From: Brevibacillus panacihumi W25 | GTDB lineage: Bacteria > Bacillota > Bacilli > Brevibacillales > Brevibacillaceae | Direction: 5' to 3' | DNA length: 64,000 nt | Assembly: GCF_000503775.1 (NCBI RefSeq) | Contig: NZ_KI629782.1 | Coordinates: 806,001-870,000, forward strand | Shown: one piece after another, positions 1 through 8,435 of the stretch | Position numbering within the stretch: the first letter of the stretch is position 1 | Layout of the letters: the number at the start of each line of letters is the position of its first letter | Made by a program: the position numbers and the translations under genes | The notes under the pieces: model-generated | What the model saw: only the letters and a program-made list of their open reading frames with translations | What the model was told of the DNA's origin: nothing | Database searches by the model: none

Positions 1-41
1 TCTGAACGGTCAAAGAAACAGAATCTGAGGGAGAGATGTAG

Positions 42-167
42 ATGGATAACGATCAGAATATTAAAGATATCGATATTTTGGGATTCATGTATTCGGATCA
101 TTGGAAGCAAAATGCGAAAACTATTGCAGAGATTGCTTCTTATGAGAACTCTACTTCGCAAGAATGA
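42..167 (+). CDS. Short ORF, possibly the frameshifted 5' end of recombinase 1
   Basis: A 41-codon ORF starts with ATG a few bases after a purine-rich SD-like stretch (GAGGGAGAG) and ends with TGA inside the first recombinase ORF, in a different frame. Its translation begins MDNDQNIKDID and looks like real protein. By contrast the first roughly 17 residues of the overlapping recombinase frame are a run of Arg and Leu, typical of an out-of-frame extension. Two readings fit: a translationally coupled leader peptide, or the true recombinase N-terminus cut off by a one-base frameshift near 160-167. The sequence alone does not decide. Confidence 0.35.
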   Translation: MDNDQNIKDIDILGFMYSDHWKQNAKTIAEIASYENSTSQE

Positions 168-1560
168 TTTACAAACTGTCCCAACTGGCAATCATGATAT
201 TAAGAGTCTTAGTTGGGAGAAGGTGCTCACGTTCTTGAATACCATGTATGCATTTCGTTGGCCTGAAGAGGACGTCGAGATATGTTCACCAGAAAGTGGT
301 TCTCTTGCATTAAATGAATGGATCTTTTCAACCCAGATTCAAGGCAAAATCTTTGCCCCCGTGCTACTGGATTACCTTGATAATAAAAAGTCGATCAAAT
401 CCACCAGCTACTTTTCTTTGATGGAATACGCACTAGAGCTCATTGATTTTTTTAAAACCCGTTATGGGCTTGATGCTAGATCCATTCAAAACAAAGAATT
501 GGCAAATAAAGATGCACTTATTAATTTCATTGAGCATTCTTCCTACAATTTCGTTCAACGTGACATGATTCTAGCAATAGCTCGAAAATTAATCTCTAAT
601 GGGTTCGAATTAAAGAAATCAACAAACGGTATTTCTACAAAAAAGAGGACTCAAGATATAAATCATCCCGCTATCACTGCGCATATTAAAGATTTACACC
701 GTTCAGGAGTCAAGGAAAAAAGCGTTAACGGTAAATATAAAATCAGTTACGCCCTATTTTTAAACTGGTTGAATAAAACATACGTTCAGTTCCAGAGCAC
801 TTCATGCGACGCATTACCATTGTCATTAGTTACTGAGGAGCATCTACTCGAATTCAAGCAATATTTACTCCGTTTAGAAAAGAAAGGGATCTATATCAAG
901 CAAACGGTTAGCAATAGTTTTTACGATATCCGATTCCTTCTGGCTAACCTCTATAAATTGGGCTGGCTTGCTAAAGACATAACAATGGATGTTACAGGAA
1001 TCCCGTACGAGAGATACTATTATCGCGAGTTACCAACAGATGCTGAACTCCAGTGTTTTTTTCATAATATCCAACTCTATTCTGATCATCCCACATTGGA
1101 ACTGGCAGCCTTTGGGTTGATGCTTTGTCTTGGTTTGCGAATTCATGAAGTTGCTAACATTCGCTATCAGGATATCAATGTCGAGAATAGAACCATCTCT
1201 GTCTTCGGAAAAAACGAGAAATCGGCCATTCTACCCTTACCTGATCCGCTACAGAATTACTTTCACAAGCTTGTTGTCAACAAAAGTCAGGATGTCCATC
1301 TGTTTGGAAACAACAGCCAATCAACTATTCGCAAATTAAGGGCACAGTACAAACTTTATTCTTTTGTCTCGGGATGGAAATATCCGGGGGGTCCCCATTT
1401 ACTGAGGCACACTTTCATCAGCAGGTTGTCGGAACGTACAGATTGCCCGTCACAATTGCTTATGTACTTGGCAAGGCATGATCGGCCAGAAAATACTGCA
1501 CGATACGTCCACCGGAGCTCCAATCAATTAACAAATGCTGTAAACAAAATCAATTACTGA
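112..1560 (+). CDS. Tyrosine recombinase 1 of the trio
   Basis: Site-specific tyrosine recombinase (phage integrase family), 482 residues from the first ATG. The N-terminal half carries a SAM-like core-binding region. The C-terminal catalytic domain shows the family residues: the first Arg in LGLRIHEVANIR, the HxxR box in HLLRHTFIS, and the Tyr nucleophile in ARYVH near the C-terminus, so it looks active. The start is uncertain because the first residues look unnatural and a better-spaced upstream ATG opens another frame. It is followed after 10 bases by the second recombinase, whose SD (GAGGAGG) overlaps its stop. The trio arrangement suggests the three proteins act together on element ends. 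Confidence 0.85.
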   Translation: MRKLLQRLLLMRTLLRKNDLQTVPTGNHDIKSLSWEKVLTFLNTMYAFRWPEEDVEICSPESGSLALNEWIFSTQIQGKIFAPVLLDYLDNKKSIKSTSYFSLMEYALELIDFFKTRYGLDARSIQNKELANKDALINFIEHSSYNFVQRDMILAIARKLISNGFELKKSTNGISTKKRTQDINHPAITAHIKDLHRSGVKEKSVNGKYKISYALFLNWLNKTYVQFQSTSCDALPLSLVTEEHLLEFKQYLLRLEKKGIYIKQTVSNSFYDIRFLLANLYKLGWLAKDITMDVTGIPYERYYYRELPTDAELQCFFHNIQLYSDHPTLELAAFGLMLCLGLRIHEVANIRYQDINVENRTISVFGKNEKSAILPLPDPLQNYFHKLVVNKSQDVHLFGNNSQSTIRKLRAQYKLYSFVSGWKYPGGPHLLRHTFISRLSERTDCPSQLLMYLARHDRPENTARYVHRSSNQLTNAVNKINY

Positions 1561-1570
1561 GGAGGTTCCC

Positions 1571-2698
1571 ATGCCTAAAGTAATCAACGATACAAAGTAT
1601 ACCGAACTTAAAGAACAACTGAATCAGCTGTTATGTCTTTATGGTCCAGAGAAAATGCGGCAAGTTATGGAAACCTTGCCTGTCCAGACACAGACAAAAC
1701 CTAATATGCCCCTGGCAGTGCGGAACGTTTCATTTCTCGAAGCCGTTGATGCTTTCTATCAAAGCAGCAAGTTTTCTGGACTTAGCCGGACCACGCAAAC
1801 AACGTATCGGTCAGAGATGAAACTTTTCCAGCAACATGTCAAGGAAAAGTTTGGCGACGATCCGCAGTTTGAAAAGGTAACAAACGGCGAATTCTTGTCT
1901 GACTATATTAAGCTTAATGAGGATCCTAATACAAAAGCCAAGAAGTCTTCCTTTCTTCGCACCTTCATAAAGACCACATACAAAATATTTTATGGCCATC
2001 AGGATCTCGGGGACTTGAAGACTATACTACGCGTTCGATGGTCAAACGATGACGCACCAAAGGCCTTTACTAAAGTGCAGATCGCAGAAATCTTGCAGAT
2101 CGCTCAATCTCGTAATCATGATAGCCTTTACACTGCAATTATCTGGACTTTCCTTGGGAGTGGAATTCGCATAAACGAGCTGTGCCATCTAAGGATCGGT
2201 GATATCACACCTGATACTCAAACAATCAAGGTAACACCCAAAGGGGCTGAGAATACCAAGAAAGTCCGAAAAATCAACGAGCTCGCCTTAATGATACTCA
2301 CAGATTTTATAGAGAAAAAATACAGTCGCGCTCGCGAGGTGATGCCAGATTCCGATTATCAAAGGCTCTATATCTTTTCAAGCACTGCCGGGGATAAACC
2401 CATCACATCTAGAGCCATTCAGCAATTTATGAAACGTATTATTCGCGAGTCTCAGTCGATAAAGGAGGAAGACAAAGATCGTTTAGGTCCTCACTCTTTT
2501 CGTCATTCTTTTGCCGTTCAAGGCCTTGAAGCAGGGATCGATATATACACCCTCTCGAAGCTTTTAGGACACGAATCGATCGACAGCACAATGAAATACT
2601 TGCGGCTATTCGATGATCAGCTTCGAGACGCCATTAACAAGCACCCATTTGCTCAAGAGATTATTCAAAAAATTAGAGAAAGGTTGGAGAACAAATGA
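1571..2698 (+). CDS. Tyrosine recombinase 2 of the trio
   Basis: Tyrosine recombinase of 375 residues with a core-binding domain (about residues 50-150) and a catalytic domain. The catalytic residues are visible: Arg in GSGIRINELCHLR, HSFRHSFAV, LLGHES and the Tyr in TMKYLR. ATG start with SD GAGGAGG seven bases upstream. Its stop overlaps the next start in an ATGA arrangement, so recombinases 2 and 3 are translationally coupled. No truncation or missing key residue is seen. It differs from a XerC/XerD pair by its partners and by an N-terminal extension of about 50 residues. Confidence 0.9.
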   Translation: MPKVINDTKYTELKEQLNQLLCLYGPEKMRQVMETLPVQTQTKPNMPLAVRNVSFLEAVDAFYQSSKFSGLSRTTQTTYRSEMKLFQQHVKEKFGDDPQFEKVTNGEFLSDYIKLNEDPNTKAKKSSFLRTFIKTTYKIFYGHQDLGDLKTILRVRWSNDDAPKAFTKVQIAEILQIAQSRNHDSLYTAIIWTFLGSGIRINELCHLRIGDITPDTQTIKVTPKGAENTKKVRKINELALMILTDFIEKKYSRAREVMPDSDYQRLYIFSSTAGDKPITSRAIQQFMKRIIRESQSIKEEDKDRLGPHSFRHSFAVQGLEAGIDIYTLSKLLGHESIDSTMKYLRLFDDQLRDAINKHPFAQEIIQKIRERLENK

Positions 2699-3636
2699 AA
2701 CGTTTGTTATTGGATTCCCCTTACTATGCCAACTGGAAAAAACATACCCATCTCAAGGATTCTGCAATTTACGCTTATAGTCGCCAGTTCATGAAATTTG
2801 AACAATATCTGAGCTTAGACTTTGAGGGAGAGCTGGATTTCGATAAATTTTATTATGATACTGAATCCGAGACTTATCGCCCGATCGATACTGAATGTAT
2901 TGACGGTTATATCCAGTTTCTCAAGAAGAGGTTTCAGGCAAGCAAGAATACTATCTTCAATAACATTGTTTACCTGAAACATTTTTTTACGTTACTTCAC
3001 GGTCTTGGGATGATTAAACAAAACCCCATGAAGAATTTTCCGAATCCGTACTATGAACGCCGAATAATAGATCGTTCCCTCTCCATTGGTGAATGTCAGC
3101 GATTATTTCAAGCAGCGCTTAAAGCCGATCCATTTGTCCGGAAGTTCTATATCCTCATATTGCTAATGTCAACGACCGCTCTTCGAAACAGGGAGATTAT
3201 ACAGCTAACGTACGAACAGATTGATTTTGAGCGCAAGGTTATTCTGGTTAACAAAGGGCAGAAAACCTCCTCCGAAGTCGTTTATATGCCCGATTCCCTC
3301 GTTGTTGAGTTGGAGCGTTATTTGCATCATCCGGTTGTAGAAGAATGGCGGAATTCCGGACATTCCGAGGTTTTCTTTGAAAACAATCGACCACTAACAA
3401 AAGCAGCATTAAACCGAATCATCAAGAATCTTTGCCTAGAGGCCGGTATACAAAAGACAGTCACTGCCCATAGTTTTCGACATACAACGGCATACTTGAT
3501 GCAGAGCAGCGGGATTGACATTATCGCTATAAAACGACAACTACGCCATAAGCAGTTATCAACAACTTTGCGATATGTTCCTCCAGTTGACGCTGCGAAG
3601 CTGCTGAATGACGCGTGTTCCGATCTTCTTCAATAA
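2695..3636 (+). CDS. Tyrosine recombinase 3 of the trio
   Basis: Third consecutive tyrosine recombinase, 313 residues, XerD-like in size. The catalytic set is intact: Arg in TALRNREIIQLT, HSFRHTTAYL, LRHKQLS and Tyr in LRYVP. Its ATG overlaps the stop of recombinase 2 by four bases, and an AGGTTGGAG stretch upstream serves as SD. The three genes read as one plus-strand transcript facing the minus-strand McrBC operon. Known recombinase-in-trio (RIT) elements have this gene order and coupling; which one performs strand exchange cannot be told from sequence. Confidence 0.9.
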   Translation: MKRLLLDSPYYANWKKHTHLKDSAIYAYSRQFMKFEQYLSLDFEGELDFDKFYYDTESETYRPIDTECIDGYIQFLKKRFQASKNTIFNNIVYLKHFFTLLHGLGMIKQNPMKNFPNPYYERRIIDRSLSIGECQRLFQAALKADPFVRKFYILILLMSTTALRNREIIQLTYEQIDFERKVILVNKGQKTSSEVVYMPDSLVVELERYLHHPVVEEWRNSGHSEVFFENNRPLTKAALNRIIKNLCLEAGIQKTVTAHSFRHTTAYLMQSSGIDIIAIKRQLRHKQLSTTLRYVPPVDAAKLLNDACSDLLQ

Positions 3637-3645
3637 CAACAAAAA

Positions 3646-3686
3646 GAACCCGAAGAAAGCAAAGAAAAAATGTTTCATTCGGGTTC
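3646..3686 (-). terminator. Terminator for leftward (McrBC) transcription
   Basis: Perfect 9-bp inverted repeat GAACCCGAA / TTCGGGTTC separated by 23 bases. On the minus strand it is followed directly by TTTTTG, which suits a rho-independent terminator for transcripts arriving from mcrC. On the plus strand, after recombinase 3, no U-run follows. Confidence 0.6.
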
Positions 3687-4000
3687 ATTATTTGAACAAT
3701 TATAGTACACAAGGACAAACTACTCCCGTGTTGTAATTAATCACCATAAAGGGAATTGGATACCGAAAGCACCTGGCTCGAGGAAATGGTATCAATTAAC
3801 TGTCCCGCGAGGACATGATTTGGGCCAGAGGATGGCCACTCATTAGGCTTCCGTTGGGAACAGAAGCGATAGAAGGAACAAATTTATTATATAGTGGATG
3901 TGCTTTGAAATCAATAATAGCAAAGGTCACTGTTGCTCGGCTAGTTCTCGTATCTCATAAGGACTAGCCTCTTCCGGAACTTTCATTTCATGCTCCCTTC
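3687..4000. other. Gene-free stretch between recombinase trio and mcrC
   Basis: No convincing ORF with a ribosome binding site, no RNA gene and no clear repeat was seen. A short plus-strand open frame around 3745-3850 gives protein-like residues but has no start signal and may be a gene remnant. Confidence 0.4.
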
Positions 4001-5287
4001 TTAACTCTCAAAAAAATGGCATATTAACTTTATGAACTCTTTTTGTATTTGATCCAGGTCTTCGGAAGCAATGTCAATATGAAGAGCTGATATCCGGATC
4101 TCCTGATTTCCGTTATGTATCAAATAGGTTGCTAGCGGATTCTGGAAATATTTATTCGCACGGAAAACTGGGTATACCAGAAACAACCGATTGCATTGAT
4201 AACGGACTGCATAGGCCAACATTTGGTAAACATCCGACTCCGAAAGTCGAGTATTCTCTTCAGAAATGGGATTTTTATATTTCGCATCTACAATCATTTC
4301 GATTGGCGTGTCTGATCCTGCTCGGCTGCATGCGATTGTAATATCGGGTCTGAGCAGAAAAACCTCTTTTTCAGCATCCAAGTAACGTTGTGGCGTCTGA
4401 TAACGGACCACCCAATCATCCGAAGATAACCCCTTATCCAACCATTGATATAACGAGAACTCAAATAATTGATTCAATGGGATCAAAAAGGTAAAGGTAC
4501 GCTCGTCGCCCGCATGGACCCCAGGTTGACGGTTAAGGTAAAACATCTTAGCGAGTTCAAACACCGGCCGATAGTCTTCGTTTAACCGATTGAATCGTAC
4601 TCTTTGGAACATCGATTCGGTAAGCCGGATGGGACAGATATCCTCTAAAAGCAAAAGCGCATGGCTCAAACTAGTTTTGTTTTCCTCGTTTTTCGTCAAT
4701 GTTCTAAGTGAAATCATTGTGGCTTTAATGATTTGGTTAAGCAGATTGTCTTCCGTGAATTCCTGATAACTAACATAATGCTTATGCTTAAATCCCCCAT
4801 TCCTGAGCAACTGCCGCTGAAAAAGGATCCTTCCTCTAATGAAGGCCAGGTTGCCCTCAAAATCTTCATATTGACGATGAATTTGCTTCTGAAAGAGTTC
4901 CAAGAACCTCTTAATGAAAATGTGAATGAAAATCTCCAGCAAATCTCCGTTCATAGCCGCTATAAGTTGAGGTTCCGGAATATCTTTGACTGAAAGGAAC
5001 CCGCTAGATGCCAGCAAACGGAACAGCATCCGAACGGACGAACGTTTTTCCTCTTCGAAGTCTTCAGCGGATGCCGCATCTTCATAAAGTTTGGGCAGAA
5101 TCTGTAGCTGCAAGGAAGGAGTGGCGATAAATCCAACATACTTCCTTAGCAGCACTCGGTTATCTACACTGAAGCTAATATTTTGCCTTCCCCAAATGGA
5201 CTCCAACGAAGATAATTCCATCCTATGTTCATTCGAGATTGGTTCCAACGAATACCTGTCTTCAAAGACGGTGATGAGTTTCGGCAT
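4001..5287 (-). CDS. mcrC: McrC, nuclease subunit of McrBC
   Basis: Endonuclease partner of the McrBC modification-dependent restriction system, 428 residues. The N-terminal part matches the McrC adaptor that binds and stimulates the McrB ring. The C-terminal part carries a PD-(D/E)XK nuclease core, seen as RPDITIACSR followed about 13 residues later by IVDAKYKNP (D...DAK). The ATG overlaps the mcrB stop (ATGA), so the two subunits are translationally coupled. Full length, no damage. It is the last gene before the leftward terminator at 3.65 kb. Confidence 0.9.
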   Translation of the reverse strand: MPKLITVFEDRYSLEPISNEHRMELSSLESIWGRQNISFSVDNRVLLRKYVGFIATPSLQLQILPKLYEDAASAEDFEEEKRSSVRMLFRLLASSGFLSVKDIPEPQLIAAMNGDLLEIFIHIFIKRFLELFQKQIHRQYEDFEGNLAFIRGRILFQRQLLRNGGFKHKHYVSYQEFTEDNLLNQIIKATMISLRTLTKNEENKTSLSHALLLLEDICPIRLTESMFQRVRFNRLNEDYRPVFELAKMFYLNRQPGVHAGDERTFTFLIPLNQLFEFSLYQWLDKGLSSDDWVVRYQTPQRYLDAEKEVFLLRPDITIACSRAGSDTPIEMIVDAKYKNPISEENTRLSESDVYQMLAYAVRYQCNRLFLVYPVFRANKYFQNPLATYLIHNGNQEIRISALHIDIASEDLDQIQKEFIKLICHFFES

Positions 5288-7647
5288 CAGTCTTCTATTC
5301 CTTTATAGAGGGTCAACAAGGCCTTCTCGAAGTCGGAAACCGTATCTTTATCGGAAGGCTGCGTGCTTAAGAACCGCATGCTTCCGGATTTCTCGAAGAA
5401 CTTGGTTCCAACAACCGACTGAATAGCAGCGACATCGTTGTAGAAGTATTCAGCGATTAATGGCAAAATTTTATAATACCAGCTCTTAAAAAGATCATCG
5501 ATCGTTAAAACATCCATCAAATAGGCGTGGCCGATCCGATGGTCTCGATCCAGCTTCTCCGATATTTTTTCGTTAAGGCTGCGCAAAAGACTTGCAAGTT
5601 CCACCGAGCCCACTTTTGCTGTATTTTGTTCGATAACCGCATAATCTGGTTCCATTTCCGCGAATACGAACCGTCTTCTTAGCGCGGTATCCAGCATCGC
5701 GATCGATCGATCGGAAGTATTCATCGTACCGATAATATACAGGTTCCTAGGCAACGAGAAAGGCTTTTTGGAATAGGGCAAGATCGTGCTGACCGTTTGC
5801 CTTTTGTCCTTTTCAATCAATGTTATCAGTTCACCAAAGATTTTAGAGATGTTACCTCGGTTGATTTCATCGATGATCAAATAGTATGGTTTTTGCTGAT
5901 GCTGCTGTGTCTTAACCGTTTTATTTATATCGTTGGAAATACCGATCAATTTCTGAACGTCGGACATTTGAATTCGGGGAAGCTCGTAAATCGTTTTGAG
6001 AGTAAGACTTACTCCGCCGTTCATATCGTAAATATCCGCGGGGTCCGTAAATTCTTTCAACCACGCAACCGGCCGGACATGTGGCGCCACATGTCCCTTT
6101 CTGTAAGCATAATCCCCTGTTATCACACCAATATCCCGAATCGTCCGAGGGCCATCATAGACAAATACGATATCACCTCGTTCCATTTGGTTAATGAGAG
6201 TATCTAGCGTATTGGCATCCATTGTAGGCTTTTGAGCCCCATCATCCCGCTCATTCTCAAGCAAGGAATAAATTTCGTCATATGATTTGTCTGTAAGGTC
6301 GATGTGATCGAGAAAATCGACCGCTATTTGTTTGCCCGCTTTACATTGGTTGTAAATGTGATCGCTGTTGCGGCGGCCGAGCGATACTTTCCAGACCCGG
6401 GATCCCGAATGTATGAACTCGGCTCCCGAAATACCGGAGGACTCAGATTCCGCTTTGATAATTTGTGCTGACGCGTCTTCCACCATCTTTTTCAGAACGC
6501 CAGGCTCCACACGGTACCGAATCTCACCACCTGCTTCGTCTTGCTTCATGTCTTCTTCCAATTGGGGGCGAATGCCCTCAATAAATTCCTCATACGAGTA
6601 TGACTGGTGGAAAGTGATGAAACGTACCCGTTCTTCCCGTTCAACTTGGACGAACGGGATATATCGTTTACGGAATGTATACTCAAACGCTTCAATGATG
6701 TTCTTCGTAGCGAACGTCTTCCCTGTTCCCGGCGGTCCGTATAAAATCAAATTGGGGTTGAAATCCAGCAACTCAGCATACGCACGGTATTGTTCAAACA
6801 ATTCCGGCGCGTCCTCGATATCCGAAGATTCTACCGTATGCGTAATTGGTGTTTTCCCTTCAGTTCCAACTTCCATATTCGGTTTGCTGATCGGTGTCTT
6901 GCGGCGGCCAACCAAGACGTTGTCATAAAGGCGAATAGGATTATCCACTACAAAATAACCTTGCTTTTCCAATTCATTCAGGACGCTTTTCAAATAGTTA
7001 CGTTTATTCGGCGCTTCCTCTTCGGCAAATTCAAGCAACTGTAGCAATGTATACCGTTCATTGACGGAATTTTTGTCCTCGTACAGTTTCTGCAAACTGG
7101 CATAAGGTTGGGATTGTCCATTCTTCCATTCCAATATCCCGACTATTCTTGATGTTACGAGATTGTCGATTACAACCATGATGTCATTTTCCGCAACCGA
7201 CGGGAGTTGAGAACTTAGTGTGACGTAATAACGACGAACCGAAGCAAAAGAAAGCTGGTCCCAGTTTTCCATGGGAAACGCCGAGGTCGTCTCAATGGGA
7301 AAGAATCCGTGACCTGGAGTAGCTTTGTTAATTTTATTAAGCAAGTTGAGATCCAAATTGAAATATGGACTTTTAATAAATTGCACGACGGGTACAGGAT
7401 GCGGAAACCGCTTGATTTCTTCGAAAAAAACAACACCTGTATCCGACGGATTAATAGGATTTACCTTATGCCCATATTCCCTCACTTTCCATAACGCAAT
7501 TACGTTGGCATTGGTCACCACAAACACGAAATCCCCAGGTTCGATCCCCCCGTACCAGGTACTCTCCTTGGCGCCGGCGGCGTAATACTTCTCTTGGATT
7601 TGATGCGGTCTTCTACTGTCAAACTTGCCGAAATATACTTTGCTCAT
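5287..7647 (-). CDS. mcrB: McrB, GTP-dependent AAA+ subunit with two PUA-like reader regions
   Basis: AAA+ motor of McrBC, 786 residues from the ATG preceded by GAGGAG. N-terminal region (residues about 25-130) contains GIEPGDFVFVV and ALWKVREYG, resembling EVE/PUA-like modified-base readers. Walker A GPPGTGKT lies at about 304-311, Walker B LIIDEINRG at about 590, and the McrB signature MNTSDRSIAMLD at about 642. Between Walker A and B, residues about 410-540 form a second inserted EVE-like module (RVWKVSLGRR, then GDIVFVYDGP and IGVITGDYAY). This suggests that it recognises modified cytosines or hypermodified phage bases. It lies 190 bases after the HD gene, probably in the same operon. Confidence 0.9.
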   Translation of the reverse strand: MSKVYFGKFDSRRPHQIQEKYYAAGAKESTWYGGIEPGDFVFVVTNANVIALWKVREYGHKVNPINPSDTGVVFFEEIKRFPHPVPVVQFIKSPYFNLDLNLLNKINKATPGHGFFPIETTSAFPMENWDQLSFASVRRYYVTLSSQLPSVAENDIMVVIDNLVTSRIVGILEWKNGQSQPYASLQKLYEDKNSVNERYTLLQLLEFAEEEAPNKRNYLKSVLNELEKQGYFVVDNPIRLYDNVLVGRRKTPISKPNMEVGTEGKTPITHTVESSDIEDAPELFEQYRAYAELLDFNPNLILYGPPGTGKTFATKNIIEAFEYTFRKRYIPFVQVEREERVRFITFHQSYSYEEFIEGIRPQLEEDMKQDEAGGEIRYRVEPGVLKKMVEDASAQIIKAESESSGISGAEFIHSGSRVWKVSLGRRNSDHIYNQCKAGKQIAVDFLDHIDLTDKSYDEIYSLLENERDDGAQKPTMDANTLDTLINQMERGDIVFVYDGPRTIRDIGVITGDYAYRKGHVAPHVRPVAWLKEFTDPADIYDMNGGVSLTLKTIYELPRIQMSDVQKLIGISNDINKTVKTQQHQQKPYYLIIDEINRGNISKIFGELITLIEKDKRQTVSTILPYSKKPFSLPRNLYIIGTMNTSDRSIAMLDTALRRRFVFAEMEPDYAVIEQNTAKVGSVELASLLRSLNEKISEKLDRDHRIGHAYLMDVLTIDDLFKSWYYKILPLIAEYFYNDVAAIQSVVGTKFFEKSGSMRFLSTQPSDKDTVSDFEKALLTLYKGIED

Positions 7648-7859
7648 ATTGGATCTCCTCGATTTCATTTATCCACTATTTTCTTTGTCACAGGTGTATC
7701 GTTACAAGATACCACGTTTTAAATTTCTTTTGAAATGATGATAAATCTCATGCGGATATAAGTTCAATAGCTGCATCAGCGCTGTGCAGAAGCCGATCAG
7801 GATGATTGGCCCTTCACTATTCGACTGTAACTCGATCCCGCGTTCCACCAAATAGTTAG

Positions 7860-8402
7860 CTAGACGATCGAAGTCTGCCTCATATTTCGGGACTCTTCAA
7901 GCAACTTAAACCGTGATTTGTACCCGAGGCTTTCCACCAGCCCCTTATAGTACCATTCCTGACTATCACGTCCTCGTTTGAAACGAGACCATGCCTCCTC
8001 ACCGTACTGCTTCAAGTCCCTCTTAATCGAACGAATATTGTGTAGTTTGTCTGCACAGGACGTCTGCCGAATAGCAACGGTTGCATGTTTAAGTTCATCT
8101 AGCGTATGCTGCTTTCTTTCCTCCCATGATGCACCTTTGTCCGGTTCTGAGCAGCCTTTTACGATTTCCAATACTTTAGGACCGAAGAAGGCCAGTAAAT
8201 CCTCCTCCGTTGTATCGGTATCTTCCAACGTGTCATGCAAAATTCCAGCCGCGACAACTTCCTCCGAACAACCTGCCCGCTGCAAAATCATGCCCACAGC
8301 ATAAGGATGACTAATGTATGGTATCTCTGTGCCTTTTCGGCGCTGTTCCCGATGTGCAACGGCAGCAAACTCAATTGCCTTATCGATTAAAGTCATGGAC
8401 AC
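7860..8402 (-). CDS. HD-domain phosphohydrolase (RelA/SpoT hydrolase-like)
   Basis: Stand-alone HD protein of about 180 residues, close to the hydrolase domain of RelA/SpoT and small alarmone hydrolases (MESH1 type). The motifs are present: HREQRRKG and YISHPYAVG near the start, HDTLEDTDTT as the HD metal motif, and CADKLHNIRSIKRD. It probably cleaves (p)ppGpp or a related nucleotide with Mn2+. Start is GTG (5 bases after GGAGG) or the ATG two codons later. It sits 33 bases after the second DUF1998 helicase, so it belongs to that operon. The association suggests nucleotide signalling or turnover in defence; this is inference. Confidence 0.85.
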   Translation of the reverse strand: MSMTLIDKAIEFAAVAHREQRRKGTEIPYISHPYAVGMILQRAGCSEEVVAAGILHDTLEDTDTTEEDLLAFFGPKVLEIVKGCSEPDKGASWEERKQHTLDELKHATVAIRQTSCADKLHNIRSIKRDLKQYGEEAWSRFKRGRDSQEWYYKGLVESLGYKSRFKLLEESRNMRQTSIV

Positions 8403-8435
8403 GGTTTCCTCCCTTCAATTTCAAAGATCAGTTTC

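Larger units (their letters stand above)
42..3636 (+). mobile_element. Recombinase-in-trio (RIT-like) module, left end outside window
   Basis: Three intact tyrosine recombinases of different length in tight tandem are the hallmark of RIT elements. They may be a self-contained RIT insertion or the recombination module of the whole island, which ends at the split sigK at 56.39 kb. The terminal inverted repeats expected for a RIT element could not be identified, because the left flank is outside the window. Confidence 0.5.

Noticed and set aside
42..3636. Tn554-type transposase set (TnpABC)
   Set aside because: Tn554 has two recombinases plus a small non-recombinase TnpC; here all three are full tyrosine recombinases with intact catalytic residues.
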